This document shows positions 7,079 to 8,702 of a DNA stretch of 8,702 nucleotides, piece after piece. The stretch comes from CAYVBE01 sp964448935 (GTDB taxonomy: Bacteria; Planctomycetota; Brocadiia; SM23-32), in NCBI GenBank assembly GCA_964448935.1, contig CAYVBE010000179.1, forward strand, positions 1 to 8,702, given 5' to 3'. Below the pieces are notes generated by a model. The model was given only the letters and a program-made list of their open reading frames with translations, did no database searches and was not told the origin of the DNA. Numbering within the stretch: the first letter of the stretch is position 1; each line of letters opens with the position of its first letter. Made by a program: the position numbers and the translations under genes.

Positions 7079-8537
7079 TGGTCGGCCCGGTTGGCAGGGT
7101 CAGGTCGAACCGGCTGCCCTCGCCGGGAGTGCTTTGGATATCCAGTTTTCCGCCCAGGAGCTCCGCACGCTGCTGGATGCTGAACAGGCCGAATCCGCTG
7201 TCGTCGCCACCGGTGTTGCGCAGGCNNNNNNNNNNNNNNNNNNNNNNNNNNNNNNNNNNNNNNNNNNNNNNNNNNNNNNNNNNNNNNNNNNNNNNNNNNN
7301 NNNNNNNNNNNNNNNNNNNNNNNNNGTGTTCGAGAGCCGCCGGCAAGCCCCCGGTGTCCAGCCAGGGCGGGTTCAGCTCGCGGCTCAGGCTTCGTGAGGT
7401 CTCTATGGCCTCCGACAGGGCATTTATCACGTCACGGGCCGTCCTGGCCTTTGAGTCGTCTTCCTGGGAGGCGGCCAGACTCGATGCCCGCAGCTTGGCG
7501 TAGGCCAGCGTTTGCTGCAGATCATCGTGCAGGATGTCGGCGATGCGCCTCCGCTCGCGCGCCTCGGCGCGGGTCAATTCATGGGCCAGTTGCTCCAGCT
7601 CCGCGGATCTCTCCCGGACCTCCGCGGTGCGCTGCGCGACGCGGCGCTCCAGTTCCTCCGCCAGTTCCTTCAGATCTCGTCGCGCGCGCTCCCGCCCCGT
7701 AACATCCTCGAAGACCACCAGCACCCGTTCCTGGCCCGAGATCTCGAGCGGAGTGGTGTAGATGAGGAAGGTCTTCTCGGTGGTTTGGCCGTCCACGCGA
7801 AAAGCCATGTCCGCCTGCACCTGCTGGTGGCTCCGGCCGGTCTGCACCGTGTCGAGCACCGTCCGGCGCACCATACAGCGATCGCAATCGGGCCCACGGC
7901 CGCACCCCTCCGGGTTGTCCAGGGCATGGACGCACTGCAGGGCCTGGCCGCCGCGCAGGCCTTCGAGCTCGTGCGGACGCCGGTCGGCAAACTCGGCCCC
8001 CGCACGGTTAATCGTCTTCACGCGCCGCTCCCGGTCCACCACCATCATGATAAAGGGCACGCTCTCGAACACGGCGCTCAGTTGTGCTTCATTATCCCGA
8101 AGCCGGCGCCGGGCCTTCTCGGACTCTGTAACGTCCATCAGAGTAAACAGCAGCCGCTCCACGTCGCCGTCCGAGCCCTTCACCGGCACCAGCCGCCAGT
8201 CCCAATAGGTGATGCCGCGGTCCGGCTGGTCGGGGTGCTCGAAGGGCTTGGCCCGGATGGAGAACGGCTCGCCGGTCTCGATGACGCGTCGGAAGATGGC
8301 CTCGTTTTCTTCGTGCGGATAGAGATCGAAGTGATTCTTGGCGAGGAAGAACTCGGGCTCCCGGTTCGCAGCCTCCGCGTAGGCCCGGTTAACCCAGAGG
8401 AAGTTGAAATCCCGATCCAGGCAGGCCATCATCACGTCTGTGCTATCCGCCACACTGGCCAGCAGGCGGTTGGTGTTTTCCAACTCCGCCCACGGGTCCT
8501 GAGCCTGTGGGTATCCGTTCCGGGTATCTTCTGCCAT
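7068..8537 (-). CDS. Two-PAS sensor histidine kinase, NarL/DegS type (HisKA_3), interrupted by an assembly gap
   Basis: Numbered from the ATG at 8537, the product has PAS 1 (about 20-140, with ACLDRDFNFLWVN and a C-terminal LFTLMDVTESEKARRRL). PAS 2 follows (about 150-285, VVDRERRVKTIN to LVVFEDVTGRERARRDL) with cysteines at 202, 212, 218 and 221. Next come a coiled coil (about 285-330) and a HisKA_3 dimerisation domain with RERRRIADILHDDLQQ, where His337 is the probable phosphorylation site. The ATP-binding domain begins with NPPWLDTGGLPAALEH and ends with the G2 region GFGLFSIQQRAELLGGKL and PGEGSRFDLTLP. Its central N box and G1 box fall in the run of Ns. The protein should be cytoplasmic and phosphorylate a LuxR-type response regulator, which is not in this window. 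A GTG at 8615 would extend it by 26 residues, including a short hydrophobic stretch. The ATG is preferred because GGGG sits 7 bases upstream and a plausible promoter lies between the two starts. Confidence 0.85.
   Translation of the reverse strand: MAEDTRNGYPQAQDPWAELENTNRLLASVADSTDVMMACLDRDFNFLWVNRAYAEAANREPEFFLAKNHFDLYPHEENEAIFRRVIETGEPFSIRAKPFEHPDQPDRGITYWDWRLVPVKGSDGDVERLLFTLMDVTESEKARRRLRDNEAQLSAVFESVPFIMMVVDRERRVKTINRAGAEFADRRPHELEGLRGGQALQCVHALDNPEGCGRGPDCDRCMVRRTVLDTVQTGRSHQQVQADMAFRVDGQTTEKTFLIYTTPLEISGQERVLVVFEDVTGRERARRDLKELAEELERRVAQRTAEVRERSAELEQLAHELTRAEARERRRIADILHDDLQQTLAYAKLRASSLAASQEDDSKARTARDVINALSEAIETSRSLSRELNPPWLDTGGLPAALEHXXXXXXXXXXXXXXXXXXXXXXXXXXXXXXXXXXLRNTGGDDSGFGLFSIQQRAELLGGKLDIQSTPGEGSRFDLTLPTGPTITG
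7226..7325. other. Assembly gap (100 Ns)
   Basis: Exactly 100 consecutive Ns, a common placeholder for a scaffold gap of unknown length. It splits the ATPase domain of the minus-strand kinase. Both flanks encode kinase sequence in the same nominal frame. The real missing length may differ from 100. Confidence 0.97.
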
Positions 8538-8576
8538 TACGCCGCCCCGTGAAGGTGGAGGTGTGGCCGCCAGATA

Positions 8577-8605
8577 AGTGTACGCAACCCCGACCACCCA
8601 CGCAA
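8577..8605 (-). promoter_or_regulatory. Weak candidate promoter for the histidine kinase gene
   Basis: Reading the minus strand, TTGCGT (8605-8600) and TACACT (8582-8577) are separated by 17 bases. The -35 matches only in TTG, and the -10 matches four of six. Transcription from here would give a leader of about 30 bases before the ATG at 8537. It would also exclude the longer GTG start at 8615. Support is modest. Confidence 0.25.
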
Positions 8606-8702
8606 GGGATAGCACTCGCCACGCAGGTCCGTTTTCCCAACTTTTGGCCCGGTCGGTCCTTTGCTCGTCTTGCCGCGCAGAATTACTGCTGTTCGCTCGT
8701 TA
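8606..8702. other. Right-edge region with no recognised gene
   Basis: No convincing coding sequence, RNA gene or repeat is seen here. It holds the sequence upstream of the kinase gene, including the first codons of the optional GTG-start extension (to 8615). The remainder is the start of an intergenic region or of a gene beyond the window. Confidence 0.4.

Noticed and set aside
7226..7325. Treating the break in the kinase as a pseudogene or a mobile-element insertion
   Set aside because: The interruption consists only of Ns. Both flanks encode matching kinase sequence in one frame, so missing assembly data is the simpler explanation.
7512..8552. A 346-codon plus-strand open frame opposite the kinase
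   Set aside because: Antisense shadow; the minus strand carries clear PAS and HisKA_3 motifs.

Overview
The window is a GC-rich (roughly two-thirds G+C), draft-quality bacterial contig piece. It carries a four-gene rightward carbohydrate-degradation cluster and, facing it, one sensor histidine kinase that is broken by a 100-N assembly gap. No rRNA, tRNA, phage, transposon or CRISPR signal is visible. GC-rich coding, several GTG starts, secreted multidomain glycoside hydrolases and a GNSFTG-type SGNH-like protein recall environmental Planctomycetota, Armatimonadota or Hydrogenedentota-like lineages. That placement is an impression from protein style, not a demonstrated assignment.

Layout: 1-282 is a non-coding leader with an inverted repeat (61-114), a sigma70-like promoter (221-249) and a palindrome with a central CpG (250-257) that could be a LacI-family operator. 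283-1323 encodes a LacI/GalR-type repressor. 1342-3135 encodes a secreted family 26 glycoside hydrolase (beta-mannanase type) with an Ig-like middle and an F5/8 type C (CBM32-like) C-terminus. 3171-4508 encodes an exported divergent SGNH-type hydrolase with a large charged insert. 4511-7078 encodes an 855-residue exported clan GH-A glycosidase with an N-terminal jelly-roll-like module and a C-terminal beta-rich domain. Gaps between these genes are 18, 35 and 2 bases. Each downstream gene has a good Shine-Dalgarno sequence, so one operon is likely.

Reading from the other end, 7068-8537 (minus strand) encodes a soluble two-PAS, NarL/DegS-type (HisKA_3) histidine kinase whose second PAS carries a four-cysteine cluster. 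Its stop overlaps the stop of the GH-A gene by 11 bases, and its ATP-binding domain is interrupted by the N run.

How the genes may work together (inference): the LacI protein senses a sugar released from the target polysaccharide and controls itself and three exported enzymes. The GH26 enzyme would cleave a mannan-like backbone, the SGNH-like protein might remove ester groups, and the GH-A enzyme would process the same or a linked glycan. No transporter is present, so uptake must be encoded elsewhere. The kinase is probably a separate, perhaps redox-responsive, regulator; no response regulator is in view. The least-described pieces are the SGNH-like protein, the GH-A enzyme and the cysteine-PAS kinase.
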